Shown here piece by piece: positions 1-5,944 of a stretch of DNA of 28,149 bases (the first letter of the stretch is position 1; each line of letters starts with the position of its first letter). Source of the DNA: a virus; IMG/VR virus record IMGVR_UViG_3300020455_000073, positions 1 through 28,149 of that record, one strand, 5' to 3'. Below the pieces are notes generated by a model that saw nothing but the letters and a program-made list of their open reading frames with translations, searched no databases and was not told where the DNA came from. A program made the translations under genes and the position numbers.

Positions 1-95
1 ACCAATTCGGTTCTATATTGAGCCGAAGGCGATATCTTATCGATAACACCTTTCGCCTCCTCACAAGTTAAAAGAGTAGCAATTAGGAATGGCAT
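1..95 (-). CDS. Small riboswitch-controlled protein, N-terminal 31 codons only
   Basis: The reading frame opens at ATG 95-93 and stays open to the left edge, giving 31 full codons that begin MPFLIATLLTCEEAKGVIDK. An in-frame TAA lies 30 nt upstream, so the start is well constrained, and a GGAG sits about 10 nt before the ATG. The hydrophobic start followed by a helical, charged stretch resembles tiny proteins of about 60 residues that I recall from marine Prochlorococcus, Synechococcus and their phages; that family match is from memory. No function can be read from the sequence. It lies directly behind a glutamine-type riboswitch, so its translation probably responds to nitrogen status. The C-terminus is outside the window. 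Confidence 0.7.
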   Translation of the reverse strand, partial: MPFLIATLLTCEEAKGVIDKISPSAQYRTEL

Positions 96-96
96 A

Positions 97-156
97 GGAT
101 GAACGCTCCGTTCCGAGTCGGCTTACTTGCGTCCCCTGTCGAAGGGGGATGAACGT
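97..156 (-). promoter_or_regulatory. Glutamine-II ('downstream-peptide') type riboswitch
   Basis: Read on the minus strand, CGTTC (155-151) can pair with GAACG (113-109) to close a junction (P1). Inside is a hairpin CCCCT / AGGGG (147-143 with 137-133), then the conserved-looking single strand GACGCAAGTAAG, then a short stem CCG / CGG (121-119 with 115-113) that shares G113 with P1. This order and these unpaired letters match what I remember of the glnA / downstream-peptide glutamine riboswitch family. The motif CGTTCATCC occurs twice (155-147 and 105-97). The second copy can form a rival hairpin with GAACG that encloses the GGAG ribosome site just before ATG 95. Family assignment is from memory of the consensus, not from a covariance search. 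Confidence 0.8.
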
Positions 157-174
157 TGTGTTAATACTAACACA
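157..174. repeat. Perfect 7-bp inverted repeat over the -10 region
   Basis: TGTGTTA (157-163) and TAACACA (168-174) are perfect inverted repeats separated by ATAC. They lie across the -10 element of the promoter that would drive the riboswitch gene. The position suits an operator for a dimeric repressor or activator, or simply a hairpin at the very start of the transcript. No binding protein can be named. Confidence 0.5.
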
Positions 175-192
175 TTTGAACTATTTAGTCAA
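164..192 (-). promoter_or_regulatory. Sigma-70-type promoter with embedded late motif
   Basis: On the minus strand TTGACT (192-187) is followed after 17 nt by TAGTAT (169-164). The first element matches the -35 consensus in 5 of 6 positions and the second matches the -10 in 4 of 6, with ideal spacing. CTAAATAG (188-181), the T4-type late motif seen elsewhere in this window, overlaps the -35. The promoter points at the riboswitch and the small gene beyond it. Confidence 0.55.
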
Positions 193-285
193 GTTAATAT
201 GTAAATTTGTTACATCGACCCTACAGGGCGAATTTTTGGCGGGATTTTTTTTGCCCGATTTTTGGAATTAAAAGTCGATTTTCGT
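193..285. other. AT-rich gap with nested inverted repeats
   Basis: There is no gene here. ATCGAC (214-219) and GTCGAT (274-279) are inverted repeats that enclose GGGC (226-229) and GCCC (253-256), with T-rich runs between. It follows the stop codon of the minus-strand oxygenase gene ending at 286 and may be a weak transcription end or an RNA-stabilising structure. It lacks a compact GC stem followed by a U-run, so I do not call a terminator. Confidence 0.3.
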
Positions 286-870
286 TTAGGAGTAATTTAA
301 TATGTTAGCAACTGTCTCAACGTCTTCTCTTCTTATCAAATTAAATGAGATGGACACTCTATTCTCATCAGTATTATTAGTTCCCACTTCATGCTCTAAC
401 CAAGTAGGGAAATAATATAACATATTCTCCTCTGGTTTAAAAGATGCAGTTATTATACTGTTCTTATAATAAGGAATATCTGGTGCAGAGTTAGCAACCA
501 CACCTTTAGGGTCAATAAAAACTAACTCACCACAATCACCTTTAGGAACTGTGACATAGTAAACGCCTGAAAGAAAATTAGTGCCATCCATATGACAATG
601 GTTACGATTCCAAGTGCCTTTATAATTAATGTTAACCCAACTAAAAATAAACAAATCACCCATCTCTTTATCAGATTTGGGTGCATTATCTTTTATAAGT
701 TTTGATAAGGGTTTATAATCAAATGGAGCACCTTGATACCCACCTTTATTTGATCTCTTATCACTAGGATTTTTTGATGCAAATTCCTTTATTTCTTTTC
801 TAATTGGATCTAAATCTAAGTCCAATTTAGTTTTCCAAACTGGACTAGGAAATAATTCCAAACACTCCAT
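286..870 (-). CDS. 2OG-Fe(II) oxygenase, TIGR02466-like
   Basis: This 194-residue protein looks like a complete phage-type 2-oxoglutarate/Fe(II) dioxygenase, an enzyme class that couples 2-oxoglutarate decarboxylation to oxidation of a substrate. The metal triad is visible: H93 and D95 in the HCHMD stretch and H160 in WLEHEVG, followed by R171 in RVSISFN, the likely 2-oxoglutarate-binding arginine. The HxD motif followed by a serine/glycine-rich strand (SGVYYV), and the distal PTWLEH block, are typical of the family annotated TIGR02466 (Pfam 2OG-FeII_Oxy_5). It shares a TAATG junction with the upstream gene, so the two are translationally coupled. The substrate is unknown. Such genes are frequent in marine myoviruses. 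Confidence is high for the fold, none for the substrate. Confidence 0.85.
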   Translation of the reverse strand: MECLELFPSPVWKTKLDLDLDPIRKEIKEFASKNPSDKRSNKGGYQGAPFDYKPLSKLIKDNAPKSDKEMGDLFIFSWVNINYKGTWNRNHCHMDGTNFLSGVYYVTVPKGDCGELVFIDPKGVVANSAPDIPYYKNSIITASFKPEENMLYYFPTWLEHEVGTNNTDENRVSISFNLIRREDVETVANILNYS

Positions 871-1247
871 TATTTTCTTTTTTTCTTTCTAGAAGTTTTT
901 GTTTGATATCCCCACAATTTAGGACTAATAGTTCCATTACCATACTCTATACTCTTCAGACCTTTACTGAACTTATCATAGTACATATCAAAGAGTTTAG
1001 TCCTTGTACCCCTACTTAAATCCAAACATACCTTATCCTCAACAGTATACTTAATAACCCAAGCATCATTAGGTGCTTGAGTAGTATGAACATCTTCTAA
1101 AGTACCATTAGAAACTAAAATCTCACAAGCATAATTTGTTTTAGAACTTTCTTTTTCTTCCTTAGTCCACGGTTCAAACTTAACTTCTGGTTTAGGATCT
1201 AATTTTTTTTCTTGCTTTGCAGGTGCTTTTCCAACTGGTGCGGTCAT
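870..1247 (-). CDS. Phage protein of unknown function, basic C-terminus
   Basis: I do not recognise this 125-residue protein. I start it at ATG 1247 because GGGGAGG lies about 6 nt upstream and the ATG overlaps the previous stop as ATGA; an upstream in-frame ATG at 1262 would consume that ribosome site. The first 30 residues are rich in lysine, proline and alanine and look disordered. The middle (roughly residues 38-105) is a mixed alpha/beta stretch, and the last ten residues are almost all lysine and arginine, which suggests nucleic-acid or acidic-protein binding. It is tightly coupled to genes on both sides. A role in transcription or replication would be a guess. Confidence 0.75.
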   Translation of the reverse strand: MTAPVGKAPAKQEKKLDPKPEVKFEPWTKEEKESSKTNYACEILVSNGTLEDVHTTQAPNDAWVIKYTVEDKVCLDLSRGTRTKLFDMYYDKFSKGLKSIEYGNGTISPKLWGYQTKTSRKKKRK

Positions 1248-1870
1248 GATCTTCCTCCCCATGTAATATCTGGATATGCTTGTGATACTACATCCTTAGT
1301 AATCTTATACTTAGATTCTAAATTTTTATCTTTTACGAGAATAAGAATCTCTGCTTCAAGTGGATGCAATCCCTCAAGGATGTTAATAAACATAGTTTCT
1401 CTACGAAGATTACTCAGAGAATTGTTACCACCTTTCAAGAAATTATAAAAGGAACCAAACTCTTTACGAATAGTTGTTCTACCCTGATCATTTGATCCAA
1501 GAGAAGTACTACCCATTTGATTCATTTTACCAACAGCATCACCTATCTTATCAGATAATGTTCCTGTAGTATTACCATCATCTTTATTATTTCCATAAGG
1601 AACTTCACCTGGTGGTAAAACAGAAATTGCTGTTTCATCAAAATTCCAAATAAAAATTGCCTTGAGAGATTGATCACCATATCTCTGGAGAACTTCTACT
1701 TTCTTTGCAATACTCCTTTGCTTAGATGCTGCATCTAATACTTCAAAGGCAAATGGATTCGTTGGCAGATCAGGAATCTTTTGAGAAATTACCTTTGGTT
1801 TTGCTGCCGTAGTTTTTTTAGTTGCTGACTTCTTTCTAGTCGTCGCTGCTGTCGTCTTCTTCGTTGTCAT
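1244..1870 (-). CDS. Conserved T4-like phage protein (DUF6433-like)
   Basis: The product is 208 residues from ATG 1870; a TTG three codons earlier is also possible. Residues 1-30 are a lysine/threonine/alanine-rich tail, probably flexible. The body contains KVEVLQRYGDQSLKAIFIWN, a PPGEVPY segment, and a C-terminal part with RRETMFINILEGLHPLEAEIL followed by YPDITW. This pattern matches a protein I remember as universal among T4-like phages of marine bacteria and filed under DUF6433. Its function is unknown to me. The ATGA overlap downstream and the 35-nt overlap with the membrane-protein gene upstream show one transcription unit. Confidence 0.75.
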   Translation of the reverse strand: MTTKKTTAATTRKKSATKKTTAAKPKVISQKIPDLPTNPFAFEVLDAASKQRSIAKKVEVLQRYGDQSLKAIFIWNFDETAISVLPPGEVPYGNNKDDGNTTGTLSDKIGDAVGKMNQMGSTSLGSNDQGRTTIRKEFGSFYNFLKGGNNSLSNLRRETMFINILEGLHPLEAEILILVKDKNLESKYKITKDVVSQAYPDITWGGRS

Positions 1871-2057
1871 AATTTTCAAATCTGAATGCTACAATTTCAT
1901 CTGGAACTAAGTTTCCATTAGTGTCGAACATCTCAGGATGCACTTTAACATCTTGATAGTTCATAAAATATTCCCTTGCTACCCAACCACCAATGGCTCC
2001 AACTATAAGGAACAATAATGTTAGAAAAGATCCAAACACTAAACTTGTTGCTAACAT
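1836..2057 (-). CDS. Small single-pass membrane protein, cyanophage type
   Basis: This 73-residue protein starts at ATG 2057, where GGAG lies about 8 nt upstream. One transmembrane helix is obvious at residues 7-25 (FLTLLFLIVGAIGG core). It is followed by VAREYF, a short soluble domain with MFDTNGNLVPDEIVAFRFEN, and a very acidic C-terminus (NEEDDSSDD). With no signal-peptidase site it is probably an inner-membrane protein with a short N-terminus on one side and an acidic domain on the other. I recall similar small proteins in other cyanophages but no function. The frame stays open upstream to 2255 without a good start (see findings). Confidence 0.7.
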   Translation of the reverse strand: MLATSLVFGSFLTLLFLIVGAIGGWVAREYFMNYQDVKVHPEMFDTNGNLVPDEIVAFRFENYDNEEDDSSDD

Positions 2058-2161
2058 GTCTCTTTCTCCTATTTTAAGTGTGGTAATATGTAATGGTTTG
2101 GTTTTCTTTTTACCTCCAGTTAGAATAAATTCAAACCCACGATTAATATCATAATCTGGTT

Positions 2162-2169
2162 TATTTATA
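2162..2169 (-). promoter_or_regulatory. T4-type late promoter (TATAAATA)
   Basis: The minus strand reads TATAAATA, the exact T4 late consensus, just after the glutaredoxin stop and 105 nt before the membrane-protein start. It would drive the membrane-protein, DUF6433-like, basic-protein and oxygenase genes during late infection, leaving an unusually long leader. Confidence 0.6.
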
Positions 2170-2175
2170 TCTTTC

Positions 2176-2424
2176 TCAGAAGATTTTTTCTTCCCTAAGA
2201 TATTGTACAGTTTCTGCACAACCCCCAAGTTTTCTCCTTTCCCCATTAGCATCACATACTACTTGAGGAAAAGTTGAACCATTTCCAAACTCAGCATAGA
2301 AATCATTTTTAGTAAAGTTATCCTCTAAATTATACACCACATGGTTCTGTTTTGTCAATGACATTACTTCCTTTATTTTATCACAATACGGACAACCGTT
2401 TTTAGAATAAATTGTGAAATTCAT
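2176..2424 (-). CDS. nrdC: Glutaredoxin (NrdC-like)
   Basis: An 82-residue glutaredoxin of normal length. The redox pair is in CPYC (C11, C14) after the first strand. The cis-proline motif is present as TFPQV at about residues 51-55, and the GGC-ET glutathione-binding turn follows near residue 67. In T4-like phages the homologue NrdC reduces ribonucleotide reductase and so supports dNTP synthesis; that role is known for the family and inferred here. It acts in the host cytoplasm. The ribosome site is poor (AGGA almost touching the ATG). A late-type CTAAATA motif lies 24 nt upstream. It is divergent from the heptose epimerase gene across an 86-nt gap holding both promoters. Confidence 0.92.
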   Translation of the reverse strand: MNFTIYSKNGCPYCDKIKEVMSLTKQNHVVYNLEDNFTKNDFYAEFGNGSTFPQVVCDANGERRKLGGCAETVQYLREEKIF

Positions 2425-2447
2425 TTCCTATAATGTTTTTAAAAAAT

Positions 2448-2455
2448 TATTTAGA
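2448..2455 (-). promoter_or_regulatory. Late-type promoter motif (TCTAAATA)
   Basis: The minus strand reads TCTAAATA, one substitution from the T4 late consensus TATAAATA, at a proper distance (24 nt) from the glutaredoxin ATG. It sits back to back with a plus-strand sigma-70-type promoter. Confidence 0.5.
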
Positions 2456-2484
2456 TGGATAGTATATCATATATGTGTTATAAT
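2456..2484 (+). promoter_or_regulatory. Sigma-70-type promoter for the epimerase gene
   Basis: TGGATA (2456-2461) and a perfect TATAAT (2479-2484) are separated by 17 nt. Transcription would begin near 2491, leaving about 20 nt before the TTG start codon. A host-type promoter agrees with early or middle expression, like that of the opposing sugar operon. Confidence 0.6.
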
Positions 2485-2510
2485 TAGTAGTAATATCACA
2501 ATATCATCAA

Positions 2511-3329
2511 TTGATTATACTAACAGGATCAAAAGGATTTATAGGTCAGAACTTTCTTAAGTATCTGATGGAACATTCTGATGAAGAAATCGTTACGGTT
2601 GATGAGCATGACTGTTGGGATTGGATAGCATACTTTGAGGACTGGGATAAAGTATCTCTTATACTACACCAAGGAGCGATCTCAGCAACGACAGAAACAG
2701 ATATAGATAAACTCCATAGAACTAATGTTTGGTTTACTATAGAACTGTTTGAGAAGGCAATAGAACATCAAATAGATGTTAAATTTGCATCATCTGCATC
2801 AGTATATGGCAATACAAGAAAGAGTTTAATGGGAAGTACTCCTAATAAAATATCTCCATTAAACTACTACGCAATTACTAAGTTACAGATAGATTATTAC
2901 ATACAAGATAACCTAGATAAGTTTTCATCTATCCAGAGTTTCAGATACTTTAATGTGTATGGAGAAGGAGAAGATAAAAAAGGAGATCAAGCAAGTCCAG
3001 TTCATAAGTTTACCAAACAAGTGAAAGAAACAGGTAAACTAAAACTGTTTGAAGGTTCAGGTAAATATCTAAGAGATTTTATTTGGGTTGGGGATATAGT
3101 AGAAGTCGTTCTTAATAATGATAAACCATCTGGGATCTATGATCTTGGAACCAGTAACCCAGTTAGTTTTAAACTTGTTGCTGAATTAATAGCAGCAAAA
3201 TATAATGGAGAAATAGAATACATTCCATTCCCAGAACATCTAAAAGGAAAATATCAATATCTAACTATCGCAGAAAAGGTATGGGACTATCAATTTATAA
3301 ATGTAGCACAGTATCTTAATATGTGTTGA
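2511..3329 (+). CDS. hldD: ADP-L-glycero-D-manno-heptose 6-epimerase (HldD-like)
   Basis: This 272-residue short-chain dehydrogenase-type epimerase would convert ADP-D-glycero- to ADP-L-glycero-manno-heptose using bound NADP. The Rossmann motif TGSKGFIGQN is at residues 5-14, the catalytic SSASVYG and YYAITK blocks are central, and the C-terminal half carries FRYFNVYGEG, LFEGSGKYLRDFIWVGD and IEYIPFPEHLKGKYQ. I recall the last three as HldD signatures rather than general sugar-epimerase ones. It is somewhat shorter than bacterial HldD (about 310 residues). The start is TTG with no clear ribosome site. It converges with, and overlaps by 14 nt, the last gene of the opposing sugar operon, which holds the other pathway enzymes. 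A related NAD-sugar epimerase is the main alternative. Confidence 0.85.
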   Translation: MIILTGSKGFIGQNFLKYLMEHSDEEIVTVDEHDCWDWIAYFEDWDKVSLILHQGAISATTETDIDKLHRTNVWFTIELFEKAIEHQIDVKFASSASVYGNTRKSLMGSTPNKISPLNYYAITKLQIDYYIQDNLDKFSSIQSFRYFNVYGEGEDKKGDQASPVHKFTKQVKETGKLKLFEGSGKYLRDFIWVGDIVEVVLNNDKPSGIYDLGTSNPVSFKLVAELIAAKYNGEIEYIPFPEHLKGKYQYLTIAEKVWDYQFINVAQYLNMC

Positions 3330-3882
3330 ATATTAAATTAAAGGATACGGTTTTTCTAATATTATTTGATTTATGAACAGACACCCCATGTAACATATAA
3401 GATGGAAATAATAAAAGCTTACCTCTTTCAGCTCTTATAGATTTTCTATCTCCAGAGAAACCAAGATCTCTCCATTCTCTATGAACCTCTCTGTAACCTT
3501 CATTATAAAAGAAAAATTTACCATCATCTTCTTGTTCATCAGTTAAAAAAAGACATCCTGATAAATGAAAAGGAGTATGATCATGAACTTCCTGAAAACA
3601 TCCTTTCTTATAAGTATTTCTCCAAATTTCATGACAATATATACTAAGATTTGCCTTACGACAATCTAAATCCAATTCATTAAAAAATATACTTAATGAT
3701 GGTTTAAATAATGTAATAAAATCTTCACGTAAATCTAATCTTTCTACTTCAATAGTACATCCATCCACCCAAGAAAATTCTTGATTTTCTGTCAAATTTA
3801 AATTTTCTATATTACTTAATAGATCTTCTTTATTTGGAGGATCTATTAATGAAAAATAATTTTGTGTTATAACGTCAAGCAT
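3316..3882 (-). CDS. 2OG-Fe(II) oxygenase, TIGR02466-like
   Basis: A 188-residue protein from ATG 3882 (TGATG junction with the cupin gene; GGGGG lies just upstream). The core reads QEVHDHTPFHLSGCLFL, then FPSYMLHGVS, then RKTVSFNL. That gives H100 with H102 (or D101) as the proximal metal ligands, H165 as the distal ligand and R176 as the 2-oxoglutarate anchor. The HxH variant of the usual HxD, if real, would be a feature of this subfamily. It is the last gene of the sugar operon and its end overlaps the convergent epimerase gene. The substrate is not known; a sugar, a nucleotide-sugar or a virion protein is possible. Confidence 0.78.
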   Translation of the reverse strand: MLDVITQNYFSLIDPPNKEDLLSNIENLNLTENQEFSWVDGCTIEVERLDLREDFITLFKPSLSIFFNELDLDCRKANLSIYCHEIWRNTYKKGCFQEVHDHTPFHLSGCLFLTDEQEDDGKFFFYNEGYREVHREWRDLGFSGDRKSIRAERGKLLLFPSYMLHGVSVHKSNNIRKTVSFNLIFNTY

Positions 3883-4238
3883 CAATCCCCCCTGAATACT
3901 CTATGTGAATCTAAATCAAAATGTTGTGTAGAAAACTCAAATAATTCAGAATCTTCCATAGCATACATTTGATGTCTCATCTTTCTTTCAATATGAAACT
4001 TATCACCTGGTTCTAAAACTATACTATCAGATAATGCAATATCATTATCAAAACCATAAAAGAGATGTATCTTACCAGACTGTAAGAAAAATGTTTCATC
4101 CTTTAGAAGATGATAATGCCAAGAACATCTCTTACCTTTAACAAAGAATAAAAGCTTACCACAATATTCAGAAGTATTACATATCCACTTCTCATAACCC
4201 CAACCCTTGGGAACAAATTTTATATCATCATTATTCAT
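3882..4238 (-). CDS. Cupin-domain protein, sugar isomerase/epimerase-like
   Basis: A 118-residue single-domain cupin. Motif 1 is intact: H41, H43 and E48 in WHYHLLKDETFFLQSG. Motif 2 has PGDKFH with H82 and a further H89, so a metal site is likely. The opening PKGWGYEKWI and the YHLLKDE block resemble the C-terminal cupin of type II mannose-6-phosphate isomerases and related nucleotide-sugar cupins. It joins both neighbours by ATGA or TGATG overlaps inside the heptose operon, so a step in sugar conversion is likely, but the reaction cannot be told from sequence. Confidence 0.75.
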   Translation of the reverse strand: MNNDDIKFVPKGWGYEKWICNTSEYCGKLLFFVKGKRCSWHYHLLKDETFFLQSGKIHLFYGFDNDIALSDSIVLEPGDKFHIERKMRHQMYAMEDSELFEFSTQHFDLDSHRVFRGD

Positions 4239-4876
4239 ACAAAATTAGGACCTAATCCCCAACCAACTACAACTCTACGTTTACCTTCAGTAACAGGTGT
4301 AACTCTATGTAGAATAAAAGATGGGAATACAACAACCTCACCTCTACCTATTTTAATATAACTATCTTGCACACCATACCTAAACTGTAATTCACCACCC
4401 TCATAATCATCATGATCAGATAGTCCTATAGAAAATGATAACTTTCTCTGAATATGTTGTGCTGATCTAGCAGGAGGATCTATATGCCAATCAAAATGCC
4501 CACTATCTTCTGCATGATATTCGCAATACTGAAAAGATTCCCAACTATCAATTGAATAATTCCAAACATCAGTATTAATATCCCTAATAGTTCTTGTTAT
4601 ATTATCATAAACTGGCATCAATAATTCTTTATCTTCCTCATCAGTTAAGGAATATGTTTTAGTTGTTCTTATACTACGTTTTGATGGTTCTTCTGATGGC
4701 AAATCTGGTCTTGCTGCCCAAGACTCAACTAAAGCATCTTCTAACTCTTTATCCTCAAGAGATGTCTCTATAGATTGTAATACCTTTTCATGAACCATAT
4801 CCTTCAAATGAATAAACCACATCCCATGTGGTTCTGTTGGTGTTATGTAATTAAAATCTTTATAAAAATAACTCAT
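4235..4876 (-). CDS. 2OG-Fe(II) oxygenase, PKHD/prolyl-hydroxylase-like
   Basis: A 213-residue dioxygenase of the prolyl 4-hydroxylase-like class, distinct from the two TIGR02466-type proteins nearby. The proximal ligands are H131 and D133 in FDWHIDP, the distal ligand is H190 in FPSFILHRV, and arginines at about 200-201 (GKRRVVVGW) bind 2-oxoglutarate. Between them lie KLSFSIGLSD and YEGGELQF, typical of the jelly-roll core of this class. Known relatives include PiuC/YbiX-type and P4H-like enzymes. It sits mid-operon with TAATG and ATGA junctions. A protein-hydroxylating role is possible, given the collagen-like fibre gene in the same window, but is not shown. Confidence 0.85.
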   Translation of the reverse strand: MSYFYKDFNYITPTEPHGMWFIHLKDMVHEKVLQSIETSLEDKELEDALVESWAARPDLPSEEPSKRSIRTTKTYSLTDEEDKELLMPVYDNITRTIRDINTDVWNYSIDSWESFQYCEYHAEDSGHFDWHIDPPARSAQHIQRKLSFSIGLSDHDDYEGGELQFRYGVQDSYIKIGRGEVVVFPSFILHRVTPVTEGKRRVVVGWGLGPNFV

Positions 4877-5229
4877 TAAACACCATGACTTTCAAAGAAT
4901 GAATCACATTGCCATCCCTTATCATCTATAAAATAATCAGCATGAGGTTTACCCATAATCAATTCATGATACTTAACACCCCATTCTTTAAGTTGGTTTT
5001 GAGTCAACTCAAATAAAACTCCTTCTGCTTTTACAGAAGCAATAGAATGAGGTTGGTCTGAAAATCTACCCATCGCTCTGGCAGTAAAATATATTATATA
5101 ATTACCTTCATCATATAAAGTATTTATTTTTGCAATACGATCTTTCCAAGGTTCTGCTTTATGGTAATCCCTACCAACAGTTGGACTGCAAATAGTTCCA
5201 TCTATATCAATACAGTATCTTTTGGACAT
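4876..5229 (-). CDS. HAD-family phosphatase, possible GmhB role
   Basis: A 117-residue minimal HAD hydrolase. Motif I is DIDGT (nucleophile D8, acid D10), motif II is FTAR (T49), motif III is K94 in GKPHAD, and motif IV is IDDK (D102, D103). There is no large cap domain, as in phosphatases acting on sugar phosphates. It lies between the heptose kinase and an oxygenase gene, overlapping the kinase gene by 23 nt. In ADP-heptose synthesis GmhB removes the 7-phosphate from heptose 1,7-bisphosphate; this protein could do that. It is shorter than classic GmhB (about 190 residues) and I see no GmhB-type zinc cysteine cluster, so the role rests on context. Confidence 0.75.
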   Translation of the reverse strand: MSKRYCIDIDGTICSPTVGRDYHKAEPWKDRIAKINTLYDEGNYIIYFTARAMGRFSDQPHSIASVKAEGVLFELTQNQLKEWGVKYHELIMGKPHADYFIDDKGWQCDSFFESHGV

Positions 5230-5944
5230 CTTCTTCAGTTAAAATGTAAGTTCCTGGTTGTTGAACTGCAATAGCTGCTGCTCTATTTCCCATCATAAGG
5301 GATTCATCTATGTTGTTAGTAGTTATATACCCGTAGACAAGTGCTGCTAAGAAAGTATCTCCAGCACCAACTACATCATATACATTTACTTTTTCTGCTG
5401 GATATAAGGTTTGTTTGTAAATACAACCTTCAGATCCTTTTGTTACTATTAGATTGTCTATATTATAGTCATCTAACTTCTCATATTCTACATCATTTAT
5501 TTTAATAAAGCAATTAGGTTTATTAGGAAGTATAGATTTTTTACTATCAATAAACACAGGACAAGATGAACTCTCTACAATCTCAAATATCTTTTCTGTA
5601 GATAGATACCCTTTGTTATAATCTGATATAACAACAGCATCAAAACTATCAGTCATTACTGGTATCATAAGAGGTTTTATTTTTTCCTCATTATCAACCC
5701 TAAGTATCTGTTGATTAGATTTCTCATCAATAAATCTTGTCTTAACTAACTGTTCATTATTGGTTAAAAATGTAATATCAAGACCAAATGATTGCAAGTT
5801 TAAACAAACATTACCTGCCATGCCAGAAGTAGTTTTTATCTTAGCATAATCTAGAACAGGCACAGGTGCTTCTGGACTTATCCTATTACATCTACCATAG
5901 ATGTATTCATCTTCACAACTATCACCCAGTAACAGTACTTTCAT
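5207..5944 (-). CDS. hldA: Heptose-phosphate kinase (HldE N-domain type), shortened
   Basis: A 245-residue PfkB-type sugar kinase. Diagnostic HldE blocks are RISPEAPVPV (21-30), GMAGNV (41-46), VVISDYNKGYL, and DVVGAGDTF (190-198) with the catalytic base D196. It would phosphorylate D-glycero-D-manno-heptose 7-phosphate at C1 using ATP. The kinase domain of bacterial HldE is about 315 residues. The missing part lies mainly between residues 60 and 75, where a stretch of some 25 residues seems collapsed to TNNEQ, with further trimming later. The active-site motifs survive, so it is probably functional. It overlaps the upstream nucleotidyltransferase gene by 23 nt: the two HldE halves are separate and in reversed order. 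Confidence 0.82.
   Translation of the reverse strand: MKVLLLGDSCEDEYIYGRCNRISPEAPVPVLDYAKIKTTSGMAGNVCLNLQSFGLDITFLTNNEQLVKTRFIDEKSNQQILRVDNEEKIKPLMIPVMTDSFDAVVISDYNKGYLSTEKIFEIVESSSCPVFIDSKKSILPNKPNCFIKINDVEYEKLDDYNIDNLIVTKGSEGCIYKQTLYPAEKVNVYDVVGAGDTFLAALVYGYITTNNIDESLMMGNRAAAIAVQQPGTYILTEEDVQKILY

Noticed and set aside
870-1262. Longer start (ATG 1262) for the basic small protein
   Set aside because: The ATG at 1247 has an ideal GGGGAGG upstream and an ATGA overlap with the previous gene; starting at 1262 would place that ribosome site inside the coding region.
1244-1879. TTG start at 1879 for the DUF6433-like gene
   Set aside because: An ATG three codons downstream (1870) is the more likely start. 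Neither has a strong ribosome site, so this is a preference, not proof.
2120-2152. Ten-codon leader peptide between the late promoter and the membrane-protein gene
   Set aside because: A short ATG frame exists on the minus strand but has no clear ribosome site and no attenuator-like features.
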